Source: Enterobacter vonholyi
Lineage (GTDB): Bacteria > Pseudomonadota > Gammaproteobacteria > Enterobacterales > Enterobacteriaceae
NCBI RefSeq assembly: GCF_008364555.1
Contig: NZ_VTUC01000002.1
Span: 389,627 to 453,626 of the forward strand
DNA length: 64,000 nucleotides
Reading direction: 5' to 3'
The notes below the pieces were generated by a model. The model worked only from the letters and a program-made list of their open reading frames with translations. It made no database searches and was not told the DNA's origin. Below are positions 38,815 through 50,752 of the stretch, one piece after another. The position numbers and the translations under genes are program-made. The number at the start of each line of letters is the position of its first letter. Position 1 is the first letter of the stretch.

Positions 38815-39936
38815 TCAGTCCTCAAAGAACCAGTACCCGCTGTTAACCAGCGCGGCCAGCATCGCGAGGAAAGACGGGTCTTCCAGCGCATCGCCAAAGG
38901 TATCGGCAGTCAGCACCAGATGGCTGGCTATGGATTCGAGCGCTGGACGGTGCGGAGAGTCCAGCTTCTCGCCGTTGACGAATACCTCCTCGCCAATGCG
39001 CAGCACGCGCAACCCGCCCAGACGTACCAGCTTGTCGCCCTGCTGGAGCGCATCATAAATCTCGTCAGCCTGATAAGGCGGCTCCGGTGGCGCAACGTCC
39101 AGCTCATGACGAGACTGGCTGATAAACTCGCCAAACCACTGACGGAAATGTTCCGGTTCGTTGATCAAATCCAGCATCATGCCGCGCAGCTTATCCAGCT
39201 CTGCAGGCAGGATATCGGCCGGATGCTCGCGTGCAGGCACATCGGGGTCGCTGTAACGATAGCTGCCCAGCTCGCGTTGCAGAACGTAGTCGGCAAATCC
39301 GCTGATCATCTCGCGGCCGCTTGGCGCGCGGAACCCCACGGAGTAGTTGAGGGAGTTTTCCAGCGAGTAACCCTCGTGAGGGAATCCAGGCGGAATGTAG
39401 AGAATATCGCCCGGCTCCAGCTCTTCGTCGATAATCCCTTCAAACGGATCAACCTGCAGCAGGTCCGGATGCGGGCAGTGCTGCTTCATAGGTACTTTTT
39501 CGCCCACGCGCCAGCGGCGGCGGCCCGTACCCTGAATGATGAATACGTCGTACTGGTCCAGATGCGGGCCCACGCCGCCGCCAGGCACGGAGAAGGAGAT
39601 CATCAGATCGTCCATGCGCCAGTCGGGCAGGGCGCGGAACGGACGCATTAAGGCGGCAGTTGGCTCGTGCCAGTGGTTGACCGCCTGCACCAGCAGCGAC
39701 CAGTTGTTTTCACCGAGGTGATCGTAGCTTTCGAAAGGACCGTGGCTAACCTGCCATTTCCCGTCCTGGTGGCTGACCAGACGGCTGTCGACTTCGTTTT
39801 CCATGGCCAGACCGGCCAGCTCGTCAGGCGAGATGGGGTCGACAAAATTGCTGAACCCGCGTTTCAGAACCACCGGGCGTTTTTGCCAGTAACGTTCAAT
39901 AAACTCGGGCCAGTTAAGCGTTAAGTGATAATCCAT
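38815..39936 (-). CDS. roxA: Ribosomal protein uL16 arginine hydroxylase (YcfD)
   Basis: A 2-oxoglutarate/Fe(II) oxygenase of the JmjC type that hydroxylates Arg81 of ribosomal protein L16. 373 residues, the E. coli length. The iron-binding HxD lies in GPHLDQYDVF, and the distal His in GFPHEGYS. The C-terminal half holds the dimerisation and winged-helix regions. Stands alone on the minus strand between pepT and phoQ. Confidence 0.95.
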   Translation of the reverse strand: MDYHLTLNWPEFIERYWQKRPVVLKRGFSNFVDPISPDELAGLAMENEVDSRLVSHQDGKWQVSHGPFESYDHLGENNWSLLVQAVNHWHEPTAALMRPFRALPDWRMDDLMISFSVPGGGVGPHLDQYDVFIIQGTGRRRWRVGEKVPMKQHCPHPDLLQVDPFEGIIDEELEPGDILYIPPGFPHEGYSLENSLNYSVGFRAPSGREMISGFADYVLQRELGSYRYSDPDVPAREHPADILPAELDKLRGMMLDLINEPEHFRQWFGEFISQSRHELDVAPPEPPYQADEIYDALQQGDKLVRLGGLRVLRIGEEVFVNGEKLDSPHRPALESIASHLVLTADTFGDALEDPSFLAMLAALVNSGYWFFED

Positions 39937-40028
39937 AATTTTTTTATTCCGCAGGCTCTTACTGACTCGGATTATAACGGAAGCTCAGCCCCCCGGCTGC
40001 GAGATCCTCGCATTTTTCACATAACGGG

Positions 40029-41492
40029 TTAACTATCGTTCGATGTGGGCTGCTGGCGACCAAAAATGACCTCCATTCTGGCGCCGCCCAGTAAGCTTTC
40101 GCTGGTTTCGATTTTCCCGTCGTACTGATCGACAATCTCGCGCGCGACGGCTAATCCTACGCCCTGTCCTGGACGTAACGTATCGGCGCGCTGACCGCGA
40201 TCGAACACCACGTCACGCTTATTGCGCGGGATCCCCGGGCCATCATCCTCAACGATAATATGCAGCTCGGTTTCCGTCTGGCGCGCAGAAACTTCCACGA
40301 ACTCCAGGCAGTATTTGCAGGCGTTATCCAGCAGGTTACCCATCACTTCCATGAAGTCATTTTTTTCACCCACAAAGCTTATCTCTGGCGAGATATCGAG
40401 GCTGATATTCACCCCTTTACGCTGATACACCTTGTTGAGGGCGGACGTGAGGTTATCCAGAAGCGGGGCAACCGGGTGCAGCTCACGGCTCAGCAGCGCG
40501 CTGCCGGAACGCATGCTGGCGCGATGCAGGTAATAGCCAATTTGCTGGGAAATACGGCTGATCTGTTCCAGCATCACCGGCTCGGCATCGTCGACGCTCA
40601 GCTTCGAACTGCGCATTGAACGGAGGGTACTTTGCATGACCGCGAGCGGGGTTTTCAGGCTGTGGGTCAGGTCGGTAAGCGTCGTACGGTATTTATCATA
40701 GCGTTCGCGTTCACTTTTCAGCAGGCGGTTGAGGTTTCGCACCAGGCTGGTGAGCTCGCGCGTGGTTTCCGGGTTCAGCTTCTCGCGATGATGTTCCTCC
40801 AGCTCGCGAACCTCTTTCGCCAGTGATTCAATGGGGCGCAAGCTCCACCATGCCGCCACCCACAGCAGCGGGATCACCAGCAGGAGATTCGCAGCCAGAA
40901 CATAGATGAACCAACTCCAGACCATATAAGAACGCTTCAGCTCGACCGGAATGGTGTCGATCACCACAATGGTCAGCTGCGGCATGTTTAGCGTCGCCGG
41001 ATAGAGGTTAATCGCGACGGAGTGCGTCATCTCCGTTTCGGCATTGTCGGCGCGGATCTCGTTCAGCTTTTGCTGCAGGGAGCGATCTTCACGGATCAGC
41101 GAGCTGGTGGTGTTGAGATCGGCTTCAATTTCATGAAACCCGTTGGTTCTGAGCCAGTCCGGACGAATGCTTTTGACCAGCCATGGGATGTCACGCTGCG
41201 CCCACAGTAGCTTGCCCTTTTCGTCATAAATCAGGGCCAGCGTTGGACTCTGCTGGTTGAGGTTTTCCGGCATTTCGACGGTGATTTGATTGTTTTCCCA
41301 CTTCGCCAGGGTATAAAAAAGATTGCTTTCGCCACGCAGCAGCCGAAAGGTGGTTTTATCAAAGCTGACGCTATAGCCCACCAGGGCGACCATGCCGTAG
41401 GAGAGTGACAGCACCAGCACGACGGCGGCCGTTGCCAGTAAGAAACGAACCCTCAGGGAGAGGGGCAGAATATGGCGTAAAATCCGTCTCAT
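40029..41492 (-). CDS. phoQ: Sensor histidine kinase PhoQ
   Basis: PhoQ senses low Mg2+, acid pH and cationic peptides in the periplasm. 487 residues: two membrane helices (about 17-38 and 194-214), acidic periplasmic sensor ([11 protein letters not shown]..), HAMP, phosphoacceptor His in [12 protein letters not shown], then N box [10 protein letters not shown] and G boxes [10 protein letters not shown] and GQGVGLAVA. It directly abuts phoP with no spacer. Confidence 0.97.
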   Translation of the reverse strand: MRRILRHILPLSLRVRFLLATAAVVLVLSLSYGMVALVGYSVSFDKTTFRLLRGESNLFYTLAKWENNQITVEMPENLNQQSPTLALIYDEKGKLLWAQRDIPWLVKSIRPDWLRTNGFHEIEADLNTTSSLIREDRSLQQKLNEIRADNAETEMTHSVAINLYPATLNMPQLTIVVIDTIPVELKRSYMVWSWFIYVLAANLLLVIPLLWVAAWWSLRPIESLAKEVRELEEHHREKLNPETTRELTSLVRNLNRLLKSERERYDKYRTTLTDLTHSLKTPLAVMQSTLRSMRSSKLSVDDAEPVMLEQISRISQQIGYYLHRASMRSGSALLSRELHPVAPLLDNLTSALNKVYQRKGVNISLDISPEISFVGEKNDFMEVMGNLLDNACKYCLEFVEVSARQTETELHIIVEDDGPGIPRNKRDVVFDRGQRADTLRPGQGVGLAVAREIVDQYDGKIETSESLLGGARMEVIFGRQQPTSNDS

Positions 41493-42164
41493 TTAGCGTA
41501 ATTCGAACAGGTAGCCCTGGCCACGGACGGTGGTAATCACATCCTGCGGATACTGCGCCTGAATTTTCTTGCGCAAACGCCCCATCAGCACGTCAATGGT
41601 ATGGCTCTCGCGCAGTTCCGCATCAGGGTAAAGCTGGAGCATTAAGGAATCTTTGCTTACCACTTTGCCGTTGTTACGGATCAGCGTTTCCATAATGGTG
41701 TATTCGAAGGCGGTAAGCTTGATCACTTCATCATTGATCGCTAACTCCCGACGGGAGAGATCGACCTGGAAAGGCGGGATGGAAATAACCTGTGAAGCCA
41801 GCCCGCTATTGCGGCGTAACAGCGCCTGCATGCGCGCCGCCACCTCTTCAATATGAAACGGCTTGGTGACGTAATCATCCGCACCCGCGCTCAGCACTTC
41901 GACCTTATCCTGCCAGCCTTCACGGGCGGTCAGAACCAGAACCGGTAGGGAGACATCATGGCTGCGCCAGCGGCGAATCAACGACAGACCGTCTTCGTCA
42001 GGCAGCCCTAAATCGACAATGGCGATATCCGGCAGGTGTTCATTGAGATAATAATCGGCTTCTTTTGCGTCTTCAGCATCGTCCACCTGATGTCCCATCT
42101 CCTGAAGCTGAACCTTCAGGTGATGACGTAGCAATGCGTTATCCTCAACAACCAGTACGCGCAT
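41493..42164 (-). CDS. phoP: Response regulator PhoP
   Basis: OmpR-family regulator of the Mg2+ and virulence regulon. The start at 42164 gives 223 residues (MRVLVVEDN), the E. coli length; one extra Met precedes it. The phosphoacceptor Asp is in [11 protein letters not shown], the conserved Lys in DYVTKPF, and a winged-helix DNA-binding domain follows. A PhoP box upstream predicts autoregulation. Confidence 0.97.
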   Translation of the reverse strand: MRVLVVEDNALLRHHLKVQLQEMGHQVDDAEDAKEADYYLNEHLPDIAIVDLGLPDEDGLSLIRRWRSHDVSLPVLVLTAREGWQDKVEVLSAGADDYVTKPFHIEEVAARMQALLRRNSGLASQVISIPPFQVDLSRRELAINDEVIKLTAFEYTIMETLIRNNGKVVSKDSLMLQLYPDAELRESHTIDVLMGRLRKKIQAQYPQDVITTVRGQGYLFELR

Positions 42165-42207
42165 CATCTCTTCTCCCTAAATAATTGGTATGAATAGTTT
42201 AACGCTG

Positions 42208-42242
42208 ATTATGTTGTTTTGGGGATAAACATTGAGTAAACC
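42208..42242 (-). promoter_or_regulatory. phoPQ promoter with PhoP box
   Basis: On the minus strand, GGTTTA-CTCAA-TGTTTA (42242-42226) is a perfect PhoP-box direct repeat, and a -10 CATAAT (42213-42208) follows after 12 bases, the classical PhoP-activated layout. It predicts positive autoregulation. Confidence 0.85.
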
Positions 42243-42253
42243 GGGGAAAAGCA

Positions 42254-42279
42254 TCCCCCTTTTCGGGCGAAAAGGGGGA
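42254..42279 (-). terminator. purB terminator
   Basis: TCCCCCTTTTC and GAAAAGGGGGA form an 11-base stem with a GGGC loop; on the minus strand TGCTTTTCC follows. It separates purB from phoP. Confidence 0.85.
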
Positions 42280-42287
42280 GAGGGGCG

Positions 42288-44307
<2,020 letters not shown>

Positions 44308-44334
44308 ACGGTCTCCTTTATGTGTGCAATCGTA

Positions 44335-45447
44335 TTAAACAGCAGGCAGCGGCAGGCGCTGTTCAATGATCCCGCCGCCCAGGCAGATCTCGCCGCTGTA
44401 GAAGACAGCAGACTGACCTGGGGTGACGGCGGCAACCGGCTCGTCGAAGCGCACGTCAATGCGATCGTCATCGAGCGCGGTAACGGTGCAAGGAATATCG
44501 GTCTGACGGTAGCGTGTTTTCACCGTGCAGCGCAGCGTGCCTTTCAGCGGCTCACGATCGACCCAGTGCAGCTGTTGCGCGATCAGGCCAACGGACATCA
44601 GACGCGGATGGTCGTGACCCTGAGCAACAACCAGAATATTGTTTTCGACATCTTTGTCGACTACGTACCACGGATCTTCGCTACCTTCTTTCGTTCCGCC
44701 GATACCCAGGCCTTTACGCTGGCCGAGCGTGTGGTACATCAGCCCCTGGTGCTGGCCAATCTCTTCCCCGTCGACGGTGACAATTTTACCCGGCTGTGCG
44801 GGCAGGTAGCGCCCCAGGAAATCGCGGAATTTACGCTCGCCGATGAAGCAGATGCCGGTAGAGTCTTTTTTCTTCGCGGTGATCAGGTCCAGCTCTTCGG
44901 CGATTTTACGCACCTGCGGCTTTTCCAGCTCGCCGACCGGGAACAGGCTCTGGGCGATCTGCTCGTGGCTCAGCGTATAGAGGAAATAGCTTTGATCTTT
45001 GTTGCCGTCCAGACCGCGCAGCAGCTGGCTTTTACCATTCACGTCTGCACGACGCACGTAGTGGCCGGTCGCGATGTAGTCAGCGCCCAAATCTTCCGCG
45101 GCGAATTCCAGGAAGGCCTTAAATTTGATCTCTTTGTTGCACAGAATATCCGGGTTCGGCGTGCGGCCCGCTTTGTACTCTTCCAGGAACAGTTCAAAAA
45201 CGTTGTCCCAGTATTCTGCGGCAAAGTTAACGGTGTGCAGTTCAATGCCGAGCTTATCGCATACGGCCTGCGCGTCGGCAAGATCCGCTGCGGCAGTGCA
45301 GTATTCCTCGCCATCATCTTCCTCCCAGTTCTTCATGAACAGGCCCTCCACCTTATAGCCCTGTTGCTGTAACAGGTAGGCGGAAACGGAGGAATCGACA
45401 CCGCCGGACATGCCGACGATCACTTTTTTCTGGCTGTTATCTGACAT
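44335..45447 (-). CDS. mnmA: tRNA-specific 2-thiouridylase MnmA
   Basis: MnmA adds the 2-thio group to U34 of tRNA Lys, Glu and Gln. I place the start at 45447 ([12 protein letters not shown], 370 residues, near E. coli length); the open frame extends to 45594 but that part lies in nudJ. The PP-loop GMSGGVDSS, the catalytic Cys in [10 protein letters not shown] and the second Cys in [12 protein letters not shown] are present. Confidence 0.96.
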   Translation of the reverse strand: MSDNSQKKVIVGMSGGVDSSVSAYLLQQQGYKVEGLFMKNWEEDDGEEYCTAAADLADAQAVCDKLGIELHTVNFAAEYWDNVFELFLEEYKAGRTPNPDILCNKEIKFKAFLEFAAEDLGADYIATGHYVRRADVNGKSQLLRGLDGNKDQSYFLYTLSHEQIAQSLFPVGELEKPQVRKIAEELDLITAKKKDSTGICFIGERKFRDFLGRYLPAQPGKIVTVDGEEIGQHQGLMYHTLGQRKGLGIGGTKEGSEDPWYVVDKDVENNILVVAQGHDHPRLMSVGLIAQQLHWVDREPLKGTLRCTVKTRYRQTDIPCTVTALDDDRIDVRFDEPVAAVTPGQSAVFYSGEICLGGGIIEQRLPLPAV

Positions 45448-45487
45448 GGAATACTCACGACATTGAACTTCAAGGCGGCGTATTCTA

Positions 45488-45961
45488 TCACGCCCCCCCA
45501 CCATTGGCACCCTCTGTAAACGGCCAGTTAAATGCGCCGATGACATCCAGCGGCAGGCGTCCGCCTGACTGCCAGCAGCGAATGCTTTCCGCAACCAGCG
45601 GCGAGCGCAGGTTTGGCGCGTTCAGGATCTCGTCGGCGGTGACCCACAGACAGCGGTCTATATCGTCATCGTGCGGCTCAGTGGCGCACGTTTCGCTAAG
45701 CTCAACGGCGAATAAAAAGCGCAGGAACGGGGTGCTGTCGGGCGCAATCCACTGGTGCATACGGATGAAGTGCTGGGGTTCAGCGTGAATGCCTGTCTCT
45801 TCCCACAGCTCGCGTTTTGCTGCCTCCAGCAGGGTTTCATTGGCTTCAAGGTGTCCGGCAGGCTGGTTCCACAGCGCTTTGCCGTTAATGCTCTCTTCGA
45901 CAACCAGGAATTTACCCCGGGCGTGGACCACGCAGGCAACCGTAACATGAGGTTTAAACAT
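45488..45961 (-). CDS. nudJ: Nudix phosphatase NudJ
   Basis: NudJ hydrolyses HMP-PP and nucleoside tri- and diphosphates. The Nudix box is complete: [17 protein letters not shown] then WEETGI. The start at 45961 ([12 protein letters not shown]) gives 157 residues, slightly longer than E. coli because of an altered C-terminal tail (TEGANGGGA). Located between rluE and mnmA. Confidence 0.95.
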   Translation of the reverse strand: MFKPHVTVACVVHARGKFLVVEESINGKALWNQPAGHLEANETLLEAAKRELWEETGIHAEPQHFIRMHQWIAPDSTPFLRFLFAVELSETCATEPHDDDIDRCLWVTADEILNAPNLRSPLVAESIRCWQSGGRLPLDVIGAFNWPFTEGANGGGA

Positions 45962-45970
45962 CATTTCTCC

Positions 45971-46624
45971 TTAAGGGGCAGCGTCGCGCCATTCGCCGTT
46001 TGCCAGCGTATCCAGGGTGTAGCTGCCCATGGCGTAGCGAATCAGACGCAGGGTAGGGAAGCCGACATGTGCGGTCATGCGGCGAACCTGACGGTTGCGG
46101 CCTTCGTAAAGGGTGATTTTGAGCCAGCTGGTCGGGATGGATTTGCGTTCACGAATCGGCGGATTGCGCGGCCACAGCCACTCCGGTTCATTCACGCGTT
46201 CAATACCTGCGGGCAGTGTTGGGCCGTCGTTCAGCGTGACGCCTTTGCGCAATTTTTCCAGCGTTTGTTCGTCCGGCTCGCCTTCGACCTGGACGAAGTA
46301 AATTTTGCCGGTGCGTTTGCCCGGCTGCGTGAGCCTCGCCTGCAGCGCGCCGTCGTTGGTTAAGACCAGCAGGCCTTCGCTGTCGCGGTCCAGACGCCCG
46401 GCCGCGTAGACCCCCTGAACGGGAATAAAATCCTTCAGCGTGCTGCGCCCGGCTTCATCGGTAAACTGCGGCAAAACATCGTAGGGTTTATTGAACAAAA
46501 TAACCCGCTTTGGCTGGGTTTCTTGCGGTCTTCTGGCGGCTTGTCGTGAGCTGAATCGCTCAACCCGGTGTTTTGTAAAAGAAGTTTTCTTCATGGTATT
46601 TTCAGGCGTTATCAATTGCCGCAT
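45971..46624 (-). CDS. rluE: 23S rRNA pseudouridine(2457) synthase
   Basis: RluE makes pseudouridine 2457 in 23S rRNA. 217 residues, equal to E. coli; the catalytic Asp lies in [14 protein letters not shown] basic N-terminal tail precedes the RsuA-type domain (no full S4 domain). It is divergent from icd with a 117-base spacer. A start at the internal Met (MKKTSFTKH) is a possible alternative. Confidence 0.95.
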   Translation of the reverse strand: MRQLITPENTMKKTSFTKHRVERFSSRQAARRPQETQPKRVILFNKPYDVLPQFTDEAGRSTLKDFIPVQGVYAAGRLDRDSEGLLVLTNDGALQARLTQPGKRTGKIYFVQVEGEPDEQTLEKLRKGVTLNDGPTLPAGIERVNEPEWLWPRNPPIRERKSIPTSWLKITLYEGRNRQVRRMTAHVGFPTLRLIRYAMGSYTLDTLANGEWRDAAP

Positions 46625-46741
46625 TATAGCCTAATAACGAAGACCTTTCATGGCGCAGGACAATCAGGTACTATCGAAGGGCTCATTACAATTTATTAAC
46701 ATAAGATCAGTAACAACCAGAAGCGCTCGAAGGAGAGGTTA

Positions 46742-47992
46742 ATGGAAAGCAAAGTAGTTGTTCCGGCGGAAGGTAAAAAGATCACCCTGCAAAACGGCAA
46801 GATTAACGTTCCTCACAATCCGATTATCCCGTTCATTGAAGGTGACGGAATCGGTGTAGACGTTACCCCGGCGATGCTGAAAGTGGTTGATGCCGCTGTT
46901 GAGAAAGCCTACAAAGGCGAGCGTAAAATTTCCTGGATGGAAATTTACACCGGTGAGAAATCTACTCAAGTTTATGGCCAGGACGTCTGGCTGCCAGCAG
47001 AAACGCTGGACCTGATCCGCGACTACCGCGTTGCTATTAAAGGCCCTCTGACGACGCCTGTTGGCGGCGGTATCCGTTCCCTGAACGTGGCACTGCGTCA
47101 GGAGCTGGACCTGTACGTGTGTCTGCGTCCGGTTCGTTACTATCAGGGCACCCCAAGCCCGGTTAAGCACCCTGAACTGACTGATATGGTTATCTTCCGC
47201 GAAAACTCAGAAGACATCTACGCGGGTATCGAATGGAAAGCGGACTCTGCTGACGCAGAAAAAGTGATTAAATTCCTGCGCGAAGAGATGGGCGTGAAGA
47301 AAATTCGCTTCCCTGAGCATTGTGGTATCGGCATCAAGCCATGTTCCGAAGAAGGGACCAAGCGTCTGGTGCGTGCGGCGATTGAATACGCTATCACCAA
47401 CGACCGCGACTCTGTGACCCTGGTTCACAAAGGCAACATCATGAAGTTCACCGAAGGCGCGTTCAAAGACTGGGGCTACCAGCTGGCGACCGAAGAGTTC
47501 GGCGGTGAGCTGATCGACGGCGGCCCATGGCAGAAGATCAAAAACCCGAACACCGGCAAAGAGATCGTCATTAAAGATGTGATCGCCGATGCGTTCCTGC
47601 AGCAGATCCTGCTGCGTCCTGCAGAATACGACGTGATTGCCTGTATGAACCTGAACGGTGACTACATTTCTGACGCCCTGGCAGCGCAGGTTGGCGGTAT
47701 CGGTATCGCCCCTGGCGCGAACATCGGTGACGAATGCGCCCTGTTCGAAGCGACCCACGGTACTGCACCAAAATACGCGGGTCAGGACAAAGTGAACCCG
47801 GGCTCTATCATCCTGTCCGCAGAGATGATGCTGCGTCATATGGAATGGTTCGAAGCCGCAGACCTGATTGTCAAAGGTATGGAAGGCGCGATTAACGCGA
47901 AAACCGTCACCTATGATTTCGAACGTCTGATGGAAGGCGCTAAGCTGCTGAAATGCTCAGAGTTTGGCGACGCGATTATCGCGAACATGTAA
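46742..47992 (+). CDS. icd: Isocitrate dehydrogenase (NADP)
   Basis: Icd makes 2-oxoglutarate and NADPH in the TCA cycle. 416 residues, with the phosphorylatable Ser in [10 protein letters not shown] (AceK target) and the nucleotide-binding [12 protein letters not shown]. The gene is intact. The 3' end of icd is a known phage attachment site (e14, phage 21, Gifsy-3); the island and prophage that follow make this relevant, although I found no duplicate of the 3' end inside the window. Confidence 0.98.
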   Translation: MESKVVVPAEGKKITLQNGKINVPHNPIIPFIEGDGIGVDVTPAMLKVVDAAVEKAYKGERKISWMEIYTGEKSTQVYGQDVWLPAETLDLIRDYRVAIKGPLTTPVGGGIRSLNVALRQELDLYVCLRPVRYYQGTPSPVKHPELTDMVIFRENSEDIYAGIEWKADSADAEKVIKFLREEMGVKKIRFPEHCGIGIKPCSEEGTKRLVRAAIEYAITNDRDSVTLVHKGNIMKFTEGAFKDWGYQLATEEFGGELIDGGPWQKIKNPNTGKEIVIKDVIADAFLQQILLRPAEYDVIACMNLNGDYISDALAAQVGGIGIAPGANIGDECALFEATHGTAPKYAGQDKVNPGSIILSAEMMLRHMEWFEAADLIVKGMEGAINAKTVTYDFERLMEGAKLLKCSEFGDAIIANM

Positions 47993-48014
47993 TCCAGATT
48001 CTAGGTTAAACTGG

Positions 48015-48042
48015 AACGGGAGCCGATTGGTTCCCGTTTTTA
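48015..48042 (+). terminator. icd terminator
   Basis: AACGGGAGCC pairs with GGTTCCCGTT (one G-T pair) around GATT, then a T-run. The last core-genome signal before base composition drops. Confidence 0.88.
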
Positions 48043-48406
48043 TTATTAGTTTTCGAATGGTTATCAACAATTTATCAAAATAGATTATCAAAACCCTCTC
48101 TTAATCAGATGTTTTTTCCTATTATTTCCGCATTGGCCATAACAATTTACCGGACGGCATACAGGTTGCTATAAGCATATAATATGTATTCGGGCGTTGT
48201 AGTCTCCAAACTATCAGAAATGTATACAAACTCGGTTCTCATATCCTTTTGCTATTTTATCTGGGAATCACTGGTTCCTGCTGGTTTCCTTAGTCAATGT
48301 ACAAAAATATACATTTCATTGTGTGATTATGATTTTTTTTTGCGTATTTATATGCTGGTAACACAATTTTATCTCTGTATATTTAAGAGAAATCTTTGGA
48401 GGATCT
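48043..48406. other. Non-coding AT-rich stretch upstream of the OMP gene
   Basis: About 360 bases without a convincing gene. A 76-codon frame at 48184-48414 is Cys/Phe/Tyr-rich, has no ribosome site and runs into the OMP gene, so I do not call it. No clear repeat of the icd end was found here. Confidence 0.5.
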
Positions 48407-48889
48407 ATGCATAAAATTAAGCTTGCAGTGCTATTTCTTTTTATTTTCGTTTTTAACACGACTGTATCTGCTAGTAATTCAATGTCTATGAATTATGCTA
48501 TAGGCAAGAAAAATGGGGCAGAAAATATGCATGGATTGAATATCATGTTTAGACACGATATGAATGATTTCGCACTGGTCGCATCAGGCACTTATATACA
48601 GAATACCAGCGGCTCTGGATATTCTTATTTAAAGAATAAATATGCATCTATTATGCCGGGTATAGCATTTAACATTACGCAAGATATAAACTTATATGGG
48701 CTTGCTGGTCTTGCTTCTGGCTCAAAAATGACACCTAATCAAACACATGAGGTTTACGGGGCTGCTTTTGGTGCTGGTTTTTTTTACAATTTAACAGACA
48801 ACATTCAATTTAATTCAGGATATGAATTGGGTCTTATTGATAACAAAGAAATAAATACTTTCATCATTGGGATAGGATATTTGTTTTGA
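48407..48889 (+). CDS. Ail/Lom-like outer-membrane beta-barrel protein
   Basis: A 160-residue predicted outer-membrane protein. It has a signal peptide (MHKIKLAVLFLFIFVFNTTVSA), alternating hydrophobic strands, Gly/aromatic-rich turns and the C-terminal Phe (GIGYLF) recognised by BamA. The pattern resembles the eight-stranded Ail/OmpX/Lom family. AGGAGGATCT-like GGAGGA precedes the ATG. Lom is a phage lysogenic-conversion gene and Ail gives serum resistance and adhesion; which applies here is unknown. The luxR-type gene follows 17 bases later, so they may form one unit. Confidence 0.7.
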   Translation: MHKIKLAVLFLFIFVFNTTVSASNSMSMNYAIGKKNGAENMHGLNIMFRHDMNDFALVASGTYIQNTSGSGYSYLKNKYASIMPGIAFNITQDINLYGLAGLASGSKMTPNQTHEVYGAAFGAGFFYNLTDNIQFNSGYELGLIDNKEINTFIIGIGYLF

Positions 48890-48906
48890 TTTTGAAGGTG
48901 AATAAA

Positions 48907-49443
48907 ATGATCTCTAAAAAATTATTAAGAATATACGTTATTACTGACAATTATTTTTTATATCACGGCATCAGGGAACTTATTGAAGATTCAAAAGTTT
49001 TTGAATCTTATACATATAACGTTGAGCAAACCACAAAGCTTCCAACACTTATTTTTTATCATAAGTATCATACTCAAGATATTATTATTACAGATAACTT
49101 TTTACATTGTTATGCAGTTTCAAAATACAGACCAGAAAAAACTTTGATTTTACCATGTAATTACGACTTGGATAAATACATTGAGTGTTTTAATGATTTA
49201 ACAGACCAAAATGACTTTCATGATATGCTTCATTTTAAAAAACTATCATCACAAGAGACTCTTTTGTTCACTTTGTTTTCTGAAGGAACAACAGATGACA
49301 ACATTGCAATTATTCTTAACATAACAAAAAAGACAATAAGCACACATCGACGTAATATTTTGCAAAAGTTGAATTTAAAAAATAGACATGAACTTTATAT
49401 GTATGCTCTGGCAACAAAGGAGGGGGTTTATGAGCATGTATAA
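48907..49443 (+). CDS. LuxR-family transcriptional regulator
   Basis: 178 residues from ATG 48907, which has a GAAGGTG site seven bases upstream; a TTG at 48886 would overlap the OMP gene stop. The N-terminal half resembles a receiver-like fold (IYVITDNYFLYHGIREL) without a clear phosphoacceptor Asp. The C-terminal helix-turn-helix is typical: LSSQETLLFTLFSEG, then TDDNIAIILNITKKTISTHR. Similar orphan regulators (BglJ, EcpR types) control surface structures. Its end overlaps a small membrane-protein gene by 14 bases. Confidence 0.8.
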   Translation: MISKKLLRIYVITDNYFLYHGIRELIEDSKVFESYTYNVEQTTKLPTLIFYHKYHTQDIIITDNFLHCYAVSKYRPEKTLILPCNYDLDKYIECFNDLTDQNDFHDMLHFKKLSSQETLLFTLFSEGTTDDNIAIILNITKKTISTHRRNILQKLNLKNRHELYMYALATKEGVYEHV

Positions 49444-49585
49444 TACAATATCTATTTTATCGATAATGGTATTGATTCCATTCTCAATCTATTGTCTTTA
49501 TGCTAATTATCGCATAAACGAAAAGAAGAGTATTGCATCAGAAACAACACCATTGTGGAGAAAGATTTTTCTGCCGCCTAAGTGA
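49430..49585 (+). CDS. Small single-span membrane protein coupled to the LuxR regulator
   Basis: 51 residues (MSMYNTISILSIMVLIPFSI...), with one hydrophobic helix at about residues 6-24 and a basic tail. The ATG overlaps the end of the regulator gene by 14 bases and has a very strong AAAGGAGGGGG site inside it, so translation is probably coupled. I do not recognise the family. It stops one base before the convergent IprA-like gene's stop. Confidence 0.65.
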   Translation: MSMYNTISILSIMVLIPFSIYCLYANYRINEKKSIASETTPLWRKIFLPPK

Positions 49586-50185
49586 TTAGTATTTTAGCGG
49601 TAGATTTTTAATGTTTAAAAGTTTTCCTCTGTGAATTTTAATATACCCCCCATCATTGAGGTCTTTTAGAACTTTATTTAAGGAGCTACGAGATATTGTA
49701 CTTCTAGATAAAATAAATTTGAAAACTGAAATTTGAGATCTTTCATTTTCTGGTAATTCCCATATAGCTTCTAAGTTGTTTTTTATAATATCGTAGGCAT
49801 TTTTTGATGAAAATCTTTGATCCCTTTTGAAAAAGTTTGAAGCGATTTCACAAGTCATTAAGAAAAAATGTTTCCACAAATTATTACTATCAGCTAGGCA
49901 GTTCAGTTCTATAGTTGGTATTGCTGTAAAGGTTGCATCCGTCGAAGCTCTGAAATAATGATAATCATTCTTTTCGAACATAAAAAATAACCCTAAAATA
50001 TAAGGTGCATATACAGTGAAAATTAAAATATCGTCTGTTTTCCTATAAATATCTACTCTACCTTCGGTGAGAAAGTAAACATGTGGTTTATTATTGAGTG
50101 TGCTGTGTATCTGCTGTCCATTTGACGCATAAATGCGTATAAATTTGTTAGAAGCTTCAACAATCTCTAAGATATGGTCAAACAT
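49586..50185 (-). CDS. IprA/CRP-like winged-helix regulator
   Basis: 199 residues. The N-terminal part (about 1-110) has the pattern of a cyclic-nucleotide-type barrel without obvious cNMP ligands (VYFLTEGRVDIYRKTDDILI), and the C-terminus is a winged helix (SRSTISRSSLNKVLKDLNDGGYIKIHRGKL). This matches the IprA (YaiV)-type regulators. It converges exactly on the small membrane-protein gene and may regulate the OMP-LuxR unit; that is inference. Confidence 0.7.
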   Translation of the reverse strand: MFDHILEIVEASNKFIRIYASNGQQIHSTLNNKPHVYFLTEGRVDIYRKTDDILIFTVYAPYILGLFFMFEKNDYHYFRASTDATFTAIPTIELNCLADSNNLWKHFFLMTCEIASNFFKRDQRFSSKNAYDIIKNNLEAIWELPENERSQISVFKFILSRSTISRSSLNKVLKDLNDGGYIKIHRGKLLNIKNLPLKY

Positions 50186-50595
50186 GATTTAATGCCTCTG
50201 CTATTATTTTCATTCTTAAAGTTTGATGTTAGGCAATCATATGATCTTTTTAGGGGATGGCAAGTTTAAATTTAAATATGTTCTTGTGTAATTATACATA
50301 ATTTATTTATGAGTTAAATTACCAGCAGTTAATGCTGGGTTCGTCAAATATTATCAACCTATCATTCTCAATAGTCGTTAGGATGTGTGTTTTGTGTTAG
50401 TTGATTGTTTGGTAGGGTGCTAACAATTTATTTTATAACTATTTTAATATATAGTTTGCATACTAATGTTTTCCATGATTGAGTTTTGCTAAAAAACACT
50501 TCTGCAATTATATTTTTTGCGATATTTATACTAGTCTACTCATTCTGCTTTGAATTGTATTGGTTTTGAATTCAATGTTAAAAAGAGGATTGAAT
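50186..50595. other. Non-coding AT-rich spacer
   Basis: About 410 very AT-rich bases between the IprA-like gene and the 44-codon gene. It must hold divergent promoters for both; many TATAAT-like words make a single choice unreliable. No RNA gene or repeat was recognised. Confidence 0.5.
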
Positions 50596-50730
50596 ATGTT
50601 ATTTCTACTTTCATGTATTGTCTTATTGATACTGATAGTTGCTGTTGTTTACGTTATGCTATTTAATAAAAATAGCATGGATATTACGCAATTCATAGAT
50701 TTACTATATAAAGATAATGAAGAGAAATAA
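50596..50730 (+). CDS. 44-residue membrane protein upstream of the flippase
   Basis: ATG at 50596 after AGAGGA (six bases) opens 44 codons: a hydrophobic helix (FLLSCIVLLILIVAVVYVML, residues 3-22) then a charged tail ending YKDNEEK. It lies 22 bases before the flippase start, so the two are probably co-transcribed. Family not recognised. Too short to be sure, but the ribosome site and composition support it. Confidence 0.55.
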   Translation: MLFLLSCIVLLILIVAVVYVMLFNKNSMDITQFIDLLYKDNEEK

Positions 50731-50752
50731 ATATTTAAAAGAGGTTGAGTAG

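Noticed and set aside
48184..48414. 76-codon frame before the OMP gene
   Set aside because: No ribosome site, odd aromatic/Cys composition, and it overlaps the well-supported start of the next gene.
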